The notes: generated from the sequence alone by a model not told the origin. DNA of 64,000 nt from Duganella sp. Root1480D1 (GCF_001427305.1 NZ_LMFZ01000023.1:202349-266348); one strand, 5' to 3'; numbered from the stretch's first letter, positions 8,156 to 17,780 are shown. Numbers and translations: made by a program.

Positions 8156-9436
8156 TCAGTTCGCGCTGGTCTCGAACCAGGTCCCGATCAACTGGCGTTC
8201 AGCGTCGGTCATATGGGTCATGTTTGCCAGCGGCATATCCTTGTTCTGCACGGCGCGCTGGTAGATCTTGGCGGCGTGCTGCTTCACCTGGTCTTCGGTA
8301 TCGAGCATCACGCCGCCCGGGGCTGATGCGAAACCCGCCTGGGTCGGCGCTGCGGAGTGGCAGGACACGCAGCGCGCCGATACGACTTGCTGGACGCTGG
8401 ACAGGCTGGCCTGTCCGGCAGCAGCAGCAGCTGCACCGCCAGCGCCCGGCGCGGCATGGCCATCGGCATCCACGGCAGCCGCCACGGTCGCGGGAGCGGC
8501 AACTGCCTTGCGCGGCGCCGGGGCGATTGCCACGGCCACGCCGGCCAGCAGGATCACGCCGGCAATCGGGAATGCCGGCGACACCTTTCCAGCATGACGC
8601 AGATTGAAGAAGTGACGAATCAGCACGCCCGCAGCCATGATGGCGGCCAGCACCAGCCAGCTATAGGCGTGGCTGTAGGTCATTGCGTAGTGGTTGCTGA
8701 TCATGATCAGCAGCACAGGCAGCGTGAAGTAGTTGTTGTGCACCGAGCGCACCTTGGCGCGCTTGCCGTAGATCGGGTCAGGTGACTGCCCCTTGGCCAT
8801 CGCGTCAACCAGCTTGCGCTGCCCCGGGATGATCACGAACAGCACGTTACCGACCATCATGGTGCCGATCATGGCGCCAATGTGGATATAGGCGGCACGG
8901 CCGCTCAGGGTATGCGTCAGCACATATGCAGCGCCGACGATCAATACGAACATCACGGTGCCCAGCACTGCTGGCTTTTCGGCCAGCGCGGTCTTGCACA
9001 GGGTGTCGTACACCAGCCAGCCGCCAGCAAGCGTGCCCAGGCCCACGGCCACAGCTTGCAGGGAGCTCAGGTCGGCCACGTTCTTATCGATCATCATCGC
9101 CGACGCATTGAAGTAGTAGACGATGAACAGCATTGCGAAGCCGCTCAGCCAGGTGGCGTAGGCCTCCCATTTGAACCAGTGCAGGTCTTCCGGGAGTTCA
9201 TCTGGCGCGACCAGGTATTTCTGCGGATTGTAGAAGCCGCCGCCGTGCACAGCCCACAGTTCGCCCATCACGCCCTTCTTGGCCAACGGGCTGCCGGGCT
9301 TCGGAGGGCGGATCGAGTTGTCCAGCCAGACGAAGTAAAACGAGGCGCCGATCCACGCGATACCGGTGATCAGGTGCAGCCAGCGAACCAGCAAGTTAAG
9401 CCATTCCACCCCATAAGGGCCGAATAAAGTCTCCAT
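8156..9436 (-). CDS. puuD: membrane urate hydroxylase with C-terminal cytochrome c domain
   Basis: A 426-residue integral membrane protein with about eight hydrophobic helices starting LLVRWLHLITGIAWIGASF, where the His/Trp pattern is typical of PuuD. An Ala/Pro-rich linker (about residues 300-335) leads to a cytochrome c domain with the haem motif CVSCH at 356-360 and a likely distal methionine in KDMPLANMT. PuuD oxidises urate to 5-hydroxyisourate and passes electrons to the respiratory chain, replacing cofactor-free uricase. It is first in a leftward operon with the ammonia-lyase and diverges from the LysR gene. Start ATG 9436 begins METLFGPYG, the usual N-terminus. Confidence 0.92.
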   Translation of the reverse strand: METLFGPYGVEWLNLLVRWLHLITGIAWIGASFYFVWLDNSIRPPKPGSPLAKKGVMGELWAVHGGGFYNPQKYLVAPDELPEDLHWFKWEAYATWLSGFAMLFIVYYFNASAMMIDKNVADLSSLQAVAVGLGTLAGGWLVYDTLCKTALAEKPAVLGTVMFVLIVGAAYVLTHTLSGRAAYIHIGAMIGTMMVGNVLFVIIPGQRKLVDAMAKGQSPDPIYGKRAKVRSVHNNYFTLPVLLIMISNHYAMTYSHAYSWLVLAAIMAAGVLIRHFFNLRHAGKVSPAFPIAGVILLAGVAVAIAPAPRKAVAAPATVAAAVDADGHAAPGAGGAAAAAAGQASLSSVQQVVSARCVSCHSAAPTQAGFASAPGGVMLDTEDQVKQHAAKIYQRAVQNKDMPLANMTHMTDAERQLIGTWFETSAN

Positions 9437-9584
9437 GATTTTTATCCATTAAGTCCGTTCACCTGCCTCTGGCGGGCACTTCAGATGAACCAAACGGTCG
9501 TTATACAGCCGCCGCTACGACCTGCGTGGATGGAACGATATCGGTTGCGGGCGCGGGAGACCTTCCATTTCCTATATAACTCGC

Positions 9585-9600
9585 ATATACCTGGAGATAT
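9585..9600. promoter_or_regulatory. candidate regulator operator between puuD and lysR
   Basis: The dyad ATATACCTGGAGATAT lies in the 229-base divergent region between puuD and the LysR gene. It has the same length and spacing as the perfect dyad at 12500 (ATATGCCCAGGCATAT), the shared form being ATAT-N-CC-NN-G-NN-ATAT. This suggests one regulator, plausibly the adjacent LysR protein, acting at both places. This is inference from two sites. Confidence 0.4.
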
Positions 9601-9665
9601 AGTTTCGCGCCCCGGAAGGTGCGAACCTCTCATCGATAAATCTAAATAAATAATATTCGGAGACC

Positions 9666-10604
9666 ATGATGTCCAGATTGCCAGAACACTTAGACATCCA
9701 CCTGATCCGTATCCTTTACCTGCTGCTGGTGGAGAAGAACGTATCGCGCGTGGCCCTTAAACTGAACCAGCCGCAGCCCTCCATATCAGGCTCGTTGCGC
9801 AAGCTGCGCGACCTGACCGGCGATCCCCTGCTGGTACGCGGCGGCCGCGGCATGGTGCCGACGCAACACGGCGAAAGCCTGCTGAAGACCGCCAAGCGCA
9901 TCCTCGACGAAACCGAAAGCCTGTTCAGCCCCAAGACTGCATTCGTACCGCAGGACGAGGCGCGCACCTTCCATATTGCCGCGCCGGACTATATGAACAC
10001 CCAGTTCTTTACCGAGGTAATCGCCCGCCTGCGCCGCGAATCGCCGCGCAGCCGCCTGGTGATCCACTCATTGGGCTCGGACGTCGACTATGTGCGCCTG
10101 CTGTCGGACGGCGACCTGGACCTGGTGGTAGGCAACTGGGACGAACCGCCGCAGCACCTGCACATCTCCAAACTGTTCGACGACCCGATCGTGTGCCTGA
10201 TGCGCGCCAACAGCGCCTATGCCCGCCGCACCCCGAAAGACGGCATGACGCCGGAGGAATACCTGACCCTGCCCCACGTCGCGCCGGCCCAGATCCTGCC
10301 TGGCTACCACGGCAACATCGATTCCTTCCTCGAGGAGCGCGATATGGAGCGCAATATTGTTGTGGAATCGGCACACTTTCGCATGCTGCCCTATATCGTT
10401 CAGCAGACCGATCTGGTTTTGACGAGTGGCAAACAATTCGCCAATTTCTACGAGAACCTGCTGGGACTGAAGTCCTATAAAGTGCCGCTGGATTTCCCGC
10501 CGCTGAGCTTCTACCAGCTATGGCACGAGCGCGCCCACCACGCCACCGAACATAAATGGCTGCGCGCCCAGGTCAGCGCCGCCGCCCGCCTACTGGTGAA
10601 ATAG
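9666..10604 (+). CDS. LysR-family transcriptional regulator
   Basis: A 312-residue LysR-type regulator. Residues about 10-65 form the winged helix-turn-helix (RILYLLLVEKNVSRVALKLN, then QPSISGSLRKLR and GDPLLVRGGRGMVPT), followed by a substrate-binding domain beginning TFHIAAPDYMN. Two ATG codons are tandem (9666, 9669); CGGAGA at 9658-9663 fits the second slightly better. It is transcribed away from puuD and upstream of the uraD-allC fusion, so it is the natural local regulator of urate degradation. The inducer is unknown; urate, allantoin or a related ureide would be expected from position. Confidence 0.88.
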   Translation: MMSRLPEHLDIHLIRILYLLLVEKNVSRVALKLNQPQPSISGSLRKLRDLTGDPLLVRGGRGMVPTQHGESLLKTAKRILDETESLFSPKTAFVPQDEARTFHIAAPDYMNTQFFTEVIARLRRESPRSRLVIHSLGSDVDYVRLLSDGDLDLVVGNWDEPPQHLHISKLFDDPIVCLMRANSAYARRTPKDGMTPEEYLTLPHVAPAQILPGYHGNIDSFLEERDMERNIVVESAHFRMLPYIVQQTDLVLTSGKQFANFYENLLGLKSYKVPLDFPPLSFYQLWHERAHHATEHKWLRAQVSAAARLLVK

Positions 10605-10734
10605 AACAGCACCGGATAGCCGTTATCGGCCCAGCGTTATATCTCCCGCCTGCTGGGCCTCTATTATCAATTCGCCATTCCCCCAGAACACCTTACTTGG
10701 AGCGGGCCGTCGCCAGTCGGCGCCCCGAAGCACG

Positions 10735-12486
10735 ATGACGAGCCTGAAGCGACTGAACACCTGCGACGCAGAGACTTTTACCGAGATCCTGCATGGCCTG
10801 TATGAGCATTCCCCATGGATTCCACAGCGCGCCGCCGCGCAGCGCCCGTTCCGCACCATCGACGAACTGAAACTGGGCCTGCAGAAGGTTGTGACGGATG
10901 CGAACAACGATGAACAACTGGGCCTGATCCGCGCCCACCCGGAGCTGGCCGGCAAAGCCGCCGTCGCAGGCGAACTGACGCCGGAATCCACCGGCGAACA
11001 GGCCAAAGCAGGATTGAACCTGTGCACCAAGGAAGAATTCTCAGCACTGCAGGAGCTGAACGGCGCTTACAACAGCAAATTCGGCTTCCCCTTCATCCTT
11101 GCGGTCAAGGGCGGCGACGGTAAAGGGCTTTCGCGCCAGGCCATCATCGCTGCTTTCCGCCGGCGCCTACGCAACCAGGCCGGCGATGAGCAACGCGAGG
11201 CGCTGCGCCAGATCCACCGCATCGCCGAGATGCGCCTGAATGCCCTGCTCTCCTACGTTCCGCATATGGGCCGCGACATCATCGAATGGGCCGAAGAAAT
11301 CGGCGCCATGAGCGAAGATGAACAAGGCCTTACCTGCACCTATATGACGCAGACCCACCGCCGCACGGCCAACCAGTTGGCGAAGTGGATGCGCGAAGCC
11401 GGCATGCATGCCCATATCGACGCTGTGGGCAACGTGGTGGGCCGTTACCTGTCCACCGATCCGCAGGCGCGCACCCTGCTCACTGGTTCGCACTACGACA
11501 CGGTGCGCAACGGCGGCAAATACGACGGCCGCCAGGGCATCCTGACTGCTATCGCGGTGGTCAAGCATTTGCACGAAACCGGCGAAACCCTGCCTTTCCA
11601 CCTCGAGGTGATCGGCTTTGCGGAAGAGGAAGGCGTGCGTTTCAAGAGCACCTTCCTCGGCAGCAGCGCCGTGATCGGCCAGTTCGACCCGAAACTGCTG
11701 GACTTGCGCGACCGCGACGGCCAGTTGCTGCGCGATGTGCTGACAGATGCCGACCATGACGTCAACGCCATCGCCGATATTGCACGCGATCCTGCCGACC
11801 TGCTTGGCTTCGTGGAAGTCCATATCGAACAAGGCCCGGTATTGCTGGAGCGCGGCCTGCCAGTCGGCGTGGTCACCTCCATTGCGGGCAGCAAGCGCTA
11901 CCTGGTGGAACTGAAAGGCGTTGCCAGCCACGCTGGCACCACGCCGATGCCGATGCGCAAGGACGCCGCCGCTGCCGCCGCCGAAATCATCCTGTTCGTG
12001 GAACAGCGCTGCGCGCTGGACCAGGATTCTGCGCTGGTCGGCACCGTCGGCCAACTGCAGGTGCCGAACGGCTCCACCAATGTCATTCCGGGCGCCTGCA
12101 CCCTGTCGCTCGATATCCGCGCCGCCAACAACGCTGCGCGCGATGCCGCCGTGGACGACATCCTCGCCCACATCGAAAAAGTGTGCGAAAAGCGCCACAT
12201 CACGGTGTCGATCGAACAGACGGTTGCCGCCGATTGCGCGCCCTGCGCACCGCGCCTGATGGAACAGCTGGCAGCCGCAGTGGAACGGAACGGCATTCCC
12301 GCCTTCCAGCTCGCCTCGGGCGCCGGCCACGACGCCATGCTGATGTCGCGCGTCACGGACGTCGCCATGCTGTTCACGCGCTGCGGCAACGGCGGCATCA
12401 GCCACAACCCGCTGGAGACCATGACGGACGATGACGCCGACCTCTCGGCCCGCATCCTGCTGAGCTTCCTGCGCAACTATACGTAA
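10735..12486 (+). CDS. UraD-AllC fusion: OHCU decarboxylase / allantoate amidohydrolase
   Basis: A 583-residue two-enzyme fusion. Residues 1 to about 170 are OHCU decarboxylase, with the active-site histidine motif RAHPELAGKAA (His68) and NGAYNSKFGFPFI. From about 175 the protein is an M20-type amidohydrolase: metal ligands in GSHYDTVRNGGKYDG, AEEEGVRF and SGAGHDAM, with the AllC/ureidase pattern SHAGTTPMPMRKD. The first domain makes S-allantoin from OHCU; the second cleaves allantoate to ureidoglycine, CO2 and ammonia. Allantoinase, which acts between them, is not in the window. The ribosome-binding site before ATG 10735 is weak (GAAGCACG). Fusion of non-consecutive steps is notable. Confidence 0.9.
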   Translation: MTSLKRLNTCDAETFTEILHGLYEHSPWIPQRAAAQRPFRTIDELKLGLQKVVTDANNDEQLGLIRAHPELAGKAAVAGELTPESTGEQAKAGLNLCTKEEFSALQELNGAYNSKFGFPFILAVKGGDGKGLSRQAIIAAFRRRLRNQAGDEQREALRQIHRIAEMRLNALLSYVPHMGRDIIEWAEEIGAMSEDEQGLTCTYMTQTHRRTANQLAKWMREAGMHAHIDAVGNVVGRYLSTDPQARTLLTGSHYDTVRNGGKYDGRQGILTAIAVVKHLHETGETLPFHLEVIGFAEEEGVRFKSTFLGSSAVIGQFDPKLLDLRDRDGQLLRDVLTDADHDVNAIADIARDPADLLGFVEVHIEQGPVLLERGLPVGVVTSIAGSKRYLVELKGVASHAGTTPMPMRKDAAAAAAEIILFVEQRCALDQDSALVGTVGQLQVPNGSTNVIPGACTLSLDIRAANNAARDAAVDDILAHIEKVCEKRHITVSIEQTVAADCAPCAPRLMEQLAAAVERNGIPAFQLASGAGHDAMLMSRVTDVAMLFTRCGNGGISHNPLETMTDDDADLSARILLSFLRNYT

Positions 12487-12499
12487 ATCGAGATAGCCG

Positions 12500-12515
12500 A
12501 TATGCCCAGGCATAT
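12500..12515. promoter_or_regulatory. perfect dyad upstream of purine permease, candidate operator
   Basis: ATATGCC-CA-GGCATAT is a perfect 7-base-pair dyad 14 bases after the uraD-allC stop and 117 bases before the permease start. It resembles the site at 9585 in the puuD-lysR interval. A regulator binding here would control the permease-xdhAB operon. Confidence 0.45.
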
Positions 12516-12631
12516 AAGCCGAAAAGGAGACCTTCAACGATATTGTTAAAACATGTAGCGCAAGGACGCCATATTTGCCCGCCCGGAGAGGTGGGATTTC
12601 GGGCGCTAAAAACTAAACGGAGACAACGCAA

Positions 12632-13933
12632 ATGCAATTCCTGGACAACTATTTCAAGCTCGGCGAGCACGGCACCAACGTGCGCACCGAGGTACTGGCT
12701 GGCATTACAACCTTCCTGACGATGGCGTACATCATCTTCGTCAACCCTTCCATCCTTGGCGATGCCGGCATGCCGAAAGACTCGGTCTTTGTGGCCACCT
12801 GCGTGGCGGCGGCCATTGGCACCCTGATCATGGGCCTGTACGCCAACTTCCCGATCGGGCTGGCGCCGGGGATGGGCTTGAACGCCTACTTCGCCTACGG
12901 CGTGGTGGCCGGCATGGGATTCCCATGGCAAGCGGCCCTGGGGGCGGTGTTCATCTCCGGCTGCTGCTTCATGATTGTCAGCCTGCTGCGCATCCGTGAA
13001 AAAATCATGAATGCCATTCCGGCCTCGCTGCGTATTGCGATTCCGGCCGGTGTCGGCCTGTTCCTGGCGTTGATCTCCCTGAAGAACGCGGGCATCGTGG
13101 TTTCCAGCCCGGCCACCTTCGTCACCATGGGCGACCTGCACAAACCGGCGCCGGTGTTGGCCATTATCGGCTTCCTGGTCATCGTCGCGCTGGACCGCCT
13201 GAAAGTGACCGGCGCACTGCTGCTCGGCATCATGGCAGTGACCGTGCTGAGCTTCTTCTTCGGCGGTAACGCCTTCCACGGCATCGTGTCGGCACCTCCT
13301 TCGATCTCCCCGACCGCCTTTGAGCTGGACATCATGGGTGCAGTGTCGCACGGCCTGTTCAACGTGGTGCTGGTGTTCTTCCTGGTCGAACTGTTCGACG
13401 CCACCGGCACCCTGATGGGCGTGGCGCAGCGCGCCGGCCTGATGAAAGACGGCAAACTTCCGGCCAACATGAACAAGGCGCTGCTGGCCGACTCCGGCGC
13501 CATCATCGCCGGCGCCGTCATGGGTACTTCGAGCACCACCGCCTTCATCGAAAGCGCAGCCGGGGTGCAGGCAGGCGGCCGTACCGGCCTGACCGCGGTC
13601 ACCGTGGCCCTGCTGTTCCTGGCAGCGCTGTTTATCGCGCCGCTGGCCGGCGTGGTACCGGCTTACGCCACTGCGCCAGCCCTGTTCTTCGTTGCCTGCC
13701 TGATGCTGCGCGAGATGTCGGAGATCAACTGGGCCGAGACCACGGAAAGCGTGCCTGCGGTAGTCACCGCGCTGGTCATGCCATTCACCTACTCGATCGC
13801 CAACGGCCTGGCGCTGGGCTTCATCAGCTACGCCGCCCTGAAACTGTTGACCGGCAAGTACAAGGAAGTCAGCGCCATGATCTGGTGTGTCGCTGGCGTG
13901 TTCCTGTTCAAAACAATCTACATCGCAGGATGA
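12632..13933 (+). CDS. AzgA-type guanine/hypoxanthine permease
   Basis: A 433-residue polytopic protein of the AzgA-like branch of NCS2 transporters. The N-terminus TEVLAGITTFLTMAYIIFVN and the following GLAPGMGLNAYFAYGVV are the conserved first helices of this branch, and the central FFLVELFDATGTLMGVAQRA and GTSSTTAFIESAAG segments are also diagnostic. Members import hypoxanthine, guanine or adenine with protons. GGAGACAACGCAA precedes ATG 12632. It is followed by xdhA after 17 bases, so import of hypoxanthine is coupled genetically to its oxidation. Exact base preference is not visible. Confidence 0.88.
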   Translation: MQFLDNYFKLGEHGTNVRTEVLAGITTFLTMAYIIFVNPSILGDAGMPKDSVFVATCVAAAIGTLIMGLYANFPIGLAPGMGLNAYFAYGVVAGMGFPWQAALGAVFISGCCFMIVSLLRIREKIMNAIPASLRIAIPAGVGLFLALISLKNAGIVVSSPATFVTMGDLHKPAPVLAIIGFLVIVALDRLKVTGALLLGIMAVTVLSFFFGGNAFHGIVSAPPSISPTAFELDIMGAVSHGLFNVVLVFFLVELFDATGTLMGVAQRAGLMKDGKLPANMNKALLADSGAIIAGAVMGTSSTTAFIESAAGVQAGGRTGLTAVTVALLFLAALFIAPLAGVVPAYATAPALFFVACLMLREMSEINWAETTESVPAVVTALVMPFTYSIANGLALGFISYAALKLLTGKYKEVSAMIWCVAGVFLFKTIYIAG

Positions 13934-13950
13934 AGTAAGGAGTAGCAAAG

Positions 13951-15438
13951 ATGTCTCAACCGATTCGTTTCTTCTACCAGGGGCGCGTGCAGGAAGTTGA
14001 TTCCGCCGCCACTACCCGCACGGTGCTGCAACACCTGCGGGAAGACCTGCACTGCACCGGCACCAAGGAGGGCTGCGCCGAAGGCGATTGCGGCGCCTGC
14101 ACCGTGGTGATCGGCTCGCTGGTGGACGGCGAACTGGAAATGCGCAATGTGAATTCGTGCATCCAGTTCCTGCCAACCCTGGACGGCAAGGCAGTGTTCA
14201 CTGTGGAAGACCTGAAACAGCCAGGCGGCAGCCTGCACCCGGTGCAGGAAGCGCTGGTGGAATGCCATGGTTCGCAATGCGGTTTCTGTACCCCCGGTTT
14301 CGCCATGTCGCTCTGGAGCCTGTACCTGAAGCAGGAGGACCAGGCCACGCCGCCTTGCCGCAAAACGATCGACGAGACATTGTCCGGTAACCTGTGCCGC
14401 TGCACGGGTTACCGCCCGATTATTGACGCAGCTGCCCGCATGGGCGAGCTGCCTGCGATCAGTTTCGACCGCGCAGCATTGAAGGCAGTCCTGCAAGGCC
14501 TGCAGCGAGACACCATGTTCAGCTACACCCATGACGGCCAGACTTTCCACGCCCCGCGCACCTTGGCCGAAATGGCCGCCCTGCGCGCCGCCAAGCCGGC
14601 CGCCACCATCCTCGCCGGTTCGACCGACGTCGGCCTGTGGGTCACCAAACAGATGCGCAATCTGGGCGACGTCATCTATACCCGCCAGGTGCAGGAGCTG
14701 CACCGCATTGCCACCATCGGCGGCAAGCTGGAAATCGGCGCCGCCGTGTCACTGGACGATGCCTACAAAGCCGTACTGGAACTGTATCCGAACGATTCGC
14801 TGCACGAGCTGTGGCAGCGCTTCGCCTCGCAGCCTATCCGCAGCACCGGCACCCTCGGCGGCAGCGTCGCCAACGGCTCGCCGATTGGCGATTCCGCCCC
14901 GTGGATGATCGTGCTTGGAGCGGAGATCGTGCTGCGCTCGGACAAAGGCCAGCGCGTCCTGCTGCTGCAGGACTTCTACCTCGATTACATGAAAAAGGAT
15001 TGGCAACCGGGCGAATTCGTGGAAGCAGTGCGCATCCCGGCCCCGAAAGCCGGCCAGCAATTCCGCACCTACAAGCTGGCCAAGCGCTACGACCAGGACA
15101 TTTCCGCCGTCTGCGCCGCGTTCTCGCTCGAACTGGATAACGGCGTGGTTCGCAATGCCCACATTGCCTACGGCGGCATGGCAGCGACATCGCGCCGCGC
15201 GCCGCTGGCCGAAGCAGCCATCAACGGCCAGCCATGGAATGAATCCACGCTGCGTGCCGGCATGGAAGCTCTGGCGAAAGATTACACCCCGTTGACCGAT
15301 ATGCGCGCCTCCGCCAACTACCGCATGCGCACTGCGCAAAACCTGCTGCGCCGTTTCTGGATGGAGACCCGCCCCGAAGACGCTGTATCAGGCACTTACG
15401 TCAACGCTTACGCATTCAAGGAAGGAGCCGCCGCATGA
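13951..15438 (+). CDS. xdhA: xanthine dehydrogenase, small (FeS/FAD) subunit
   Basis: A 495-residue XdhA. The plant-type 2Fe-2S cluster ligands are in GCAEGDCGACTVV (near residues 45-57) and the preceding/following cysteines; the second, alpha-helical 2Fe-2S domain has SQCGFCTPGF and GNLCRCTGYRP. The FAD-binding domain follows from about residue 190, including ILAGSTDVGLWV and GTLGGSVANGSPIGD, and a flavoprotein C-terminal domain ends the protein. It receives electrons from the molybdenum subunit and passes them to NAD+. An AAGGAG site precedes ATG 13951. It overlaps xdhB by four bases (ATGA), implying translational coupling. Confidence 0.96.
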   Translation: MSQPIRFFYQGRVQEVDSAATTRTVLQHLREDLHCTGTKEGCAEGDCGACTVVIGSLVDGELEMRNVNSCIQFLPTLDGKAVFTVEDLKQPGGSLHPVQEALVECHGSQCGFCTPGFAMSLWSLYLKQEDQATPPCRKTIDETLSGNLCRCTGYRPIIDAAARMGELPAISFDRAALKAVLQGLQRDTMFSYTHDGQTFHAPRTLAEMAALRAAKPAATILAGSTDVGLWVTKQMRNLGDVIYTRQVQELHRIATIGGKLEIGAAVSLDDAYKAVLELYPNDSLHELWQRFASQPIRSTGTLGGSVANGSPIGDSAPWMIVLGAEIVLRSDKGQRVLLLQDFYLDYMKKDWQPGEFVEAVRIPAPKAGQQFRTYKLAKRYDQDISAVCAAFSLELDNGVVRNAHIAYGGMAATSRRAPLAEAAINGQPWNESTLRAGMEALAKDYTPLTDMRASANYRMRTAQNLLRRFWMETRPEDAVSGTYVNAYAFKEGAAA

Positions 15439-17780
15439 ACAGCAAGTCCGAACAGTTCATGACGCTCGGCGCCGCCAAAGGCTGGTACGAAGTCGGCCAG
15501 AGCCACCCGCACGAATCAGCCATCCTGCACGTGCTGGGCGAGGCAGTCTACACCGACGACATCCCCGAAGCGCAAGGCACGCTGCACGCCGCCCTTGGCC
15601 TGTCCACGAAAGCCCACGCCCGCATCGTCTCGCTCAACCTGGAGCCGGTGAAAGCCATGCCAGGCGTAGTGGCCGTGTACACCTGGAAGGACATCCCCGG
15701 CACCAACGATTGCGGCCCGATCATCCACGACGACCCGATCCTCGCCGAGAAGAAAGTGGAATATGTCGGCCAGCCGGTCTTCATCGTGGTCGCCGACACG
15801 CACGACCACGCCCGCCGCGCCGCCCGCAAGGCCGATATCCAGTATGAGGAACTGCCAGCCATCCTGACGCCAGAAGCAGCGCGCGATGCCGAGTCCTTCG
15901 TGGTGCCGCCAATGCGCCTGACGCGCGGCGATGCCCAGGCCGCCTTCGAACGCTCCCCGAATATCCTGAAAGGCAAGCTGCACGTCGGCGGCCAGGAGCA
16001 GTTCTACCTGGAAGGCCAGATTTCCTATGCCATCCCGAAGGAAGGCAATGGCATGCACGTCTACTGCTCCACCCAGCACCCTACCGAAATGCAGCACGTG
16101 GTATCGCACGCCCTGCACTACCCCTCGCACGCCGTGGTGGTGGAATGCCGCCGCATGGGTGGAGGCTTCGGCGGCAAGGAGTCGCAATCCGCACTGTGGG
16201 CCGCCTGCGCCGCCGTCAGCGCCGCCCACCTCAAGCGTCCGGTAAAGCTGCGCGCCGACCGCGATGACGACATGATGGTCACCGGCAAGCGCCACTGCTT
16301 CTACTATGAGTACGAGATCGGCTACGACAACCAGGGCCTGATCACCGCTGCCAAGGTGCAGATGGTGACCCGGGCCGGCTTCTCCGCCGACCTGTCCGCA
16401 CCGGTCGCCACGCGCGCCATCTGCCACTTCGACAACACCTACTACTTGTCGGACGTGGACATCCGCGCCATGGCCGGCAAGACCAACACCCAGTCCAACA
16501 CCGCCTTCCGTGGCTTCGGCGGCCCGCAAGGCGCCATCGCCATCGAATACATCGTCGACGAAATCGCCCGCAACCTCGGCAAGGATGCCCTGGATGTGCG
16601 TAAGCTGAACTTCTACGGCCGCAACGACGAGGAAGGGCGCAACGTCACGCAATACGGCCAGAAGGTGGTGGACAACGTGATCCACGAGCTGGTTGCGCAA
16701 CTGGAAAGCGAGAGCGCCTACCGCAGCCGCCGCGACGCCATCCGCGCCTTTAACGCGACCAGCCCCGTGCTAAAGAAAGGCCTGGCGCTAACGCCGGTAA
16801 AGTTCGGCATCGCCTTCAACGTCACCCACTTCAACCAGGCCGGCGCACTGGTGCACATCTACGTCGACGGCTCCGTGCTGGTGAACCACGGCGGCACCGA
16901 AATGGGCCAAGGCATCAACACCAAGGTGTGCCAGGTGGTGGCACATGAACTGGGCATCCCGTTGTCCAGCGTGCGCGCTTCCGCCACCGACACCAGCAAG
17001 GTCGCCAACACCTCGGCCACCGCCGCTTCCACCGGGGCCGACCTGAATGGCAAGGCCGCCCAAGATGCCGCCCACACGCTGCGCAAGCGCCTGGTGGAAT
17101 TCGCCGCCAGGTCGTTCGGCGTAACGGTGGACGAAGTGATCCTTGCCAACGGCACCGTATTCGCAGGCGAAACCGTAATGCCATTCGCCGACCTGGTGCA
17201 GAAAGCCTACCTGGCGCGGGTGCAGCTGTGGTCCGACGGCTTCTACGCCACCCCGGGCCTGAGCTGGGACCGCGAAACCATGAGCGGCAACCCCTTCGGC
17301 TATTACGCCTATGGCGCCTCGGTATCGGAAGTGATCGTCGACACCCTGACCGGTGAATGGAAGCTGCTGAAAGCCGACTGCCTGTACGATGCCGGCAATT
17401 CACTGAATCCCGCCATCGACGTGGGCCAGGTGGAAGGCGCCTTCATGCAGGGCATGGGGTGGCTGACGACGGAAGAACTGTGGTGGAACCAGCAGGGCAA
17501 GCTGATGACGCACGCACCATCGACTTACAAGATCCCCGGCGTGTCCGACTGCCCGGAAGACTTCAACGTGCGACTGTTCAAGAACCGCAACCCGTTCGAC
17601 AGCATCCACCGCTCCAAAGCGGTCGGCGAACCGCCGCTGCTGCTGCCGTTTTCGGTGTTCCTGGCCATTCGCGACGCCGTGGCCTCGGTTGGCAACTACC
17701 GCATCAACCCGCCGCTGCGTGCCCCGGCCACCGGCGAAGCAATCCTCGATGCGGTAGATGCCGTGCGCGCCCAGGCATGA
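15435..17780 (+). CDS. xdhB: xanthine dehydrogenase, molybdopterin subunit
   Basis: A 781-residue XdhB. Molybdopterin-binding segments are visible: GGGFGGKESQ near residue 240, TAFRGFGGPQG near 355, GGTEMGQGINTK near 485, and the catalytic glutamate region AVGEPPLLLPFSVF near 730. The enzyme hydroxylates hypoxanthine to xanthine and xanthine to urate. It starts within the last codons of xdhA and its stop overlaps the start of the channel gene at 17777. The maturation factor gene xdhC, often the third gene of such operons, is not present here, so it must be encoded elsewhere. Confidence 0.96.
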   Translation: MNSKSEQFMTLGAAKGWYEVGQSHPHESAILHVLGEAVYTDDIPEAQGTLHAALGLSTKAHARIVSLNLEPVKAMPGVVAVYTWKDIPGTNDCGPIIHDDPILAEKKVEYVGQPVFIVVADTHDHARRAARKADIQYEELPAILTPEAARDAESFVVPPMRLTRGDAQAAFERSPNILKGKLHVGGQEQFYLEGQISYAIPKEGNGMHVYCSTQHPTEMQHVVSHALHYPSHAVVVECRRMGGGFGGKESQSALWAACAAVSAAHLKRPVKLRADRDDDMMVTGKRHCFYYEYEIGYDNQGLITAAKVQMVTRAGFSADLSAPVATRAICHFDNTYYLSDVDIRAMAGKTNTQSNTAFRGFGGPQGAIAIEYIVDEIARNLGKDALDVRKLNFYGRNDEEGRNVTQYGQKVVDNVIHELVAQLESESAYRSRRDAIRAFNATSPVLKKGLALTPVKFGIAFNVTHFNQAGALVHIYVDGSVLVNHGGTEMGQGINTKVCQVVAHELGIPLSSVRASATDTSKVANTSATAASTGADLNGKAAQDAAHTLRKRLVEFAARSFGVTVDEVILANGTVFAGETVMPFADLVQKAYLARVQLWSDGFYATPGLSWDRETMSGNPFGYYAYGASVSEVIVDTLTGEWKLLKADCLYDAGNSLNPAIDVGQVEGAFMQGMGWLTTEELWWNQQGKLMTHAPSTYKIPGVSDCPEDFNVRLFKNRNPFDSIHRSKAVGEPPLLLPFSVFLAIRDAVASVGNYRINPPLRAPATGEAILDAVDAVRAQA

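Noticed and set aside
17357..17776. Upstream extension of the aquaporin frame inside xdhB
   Set aside because: Translation is Arg/Pro-rich shadow of xdhB; the MIP fold starts at 17777.
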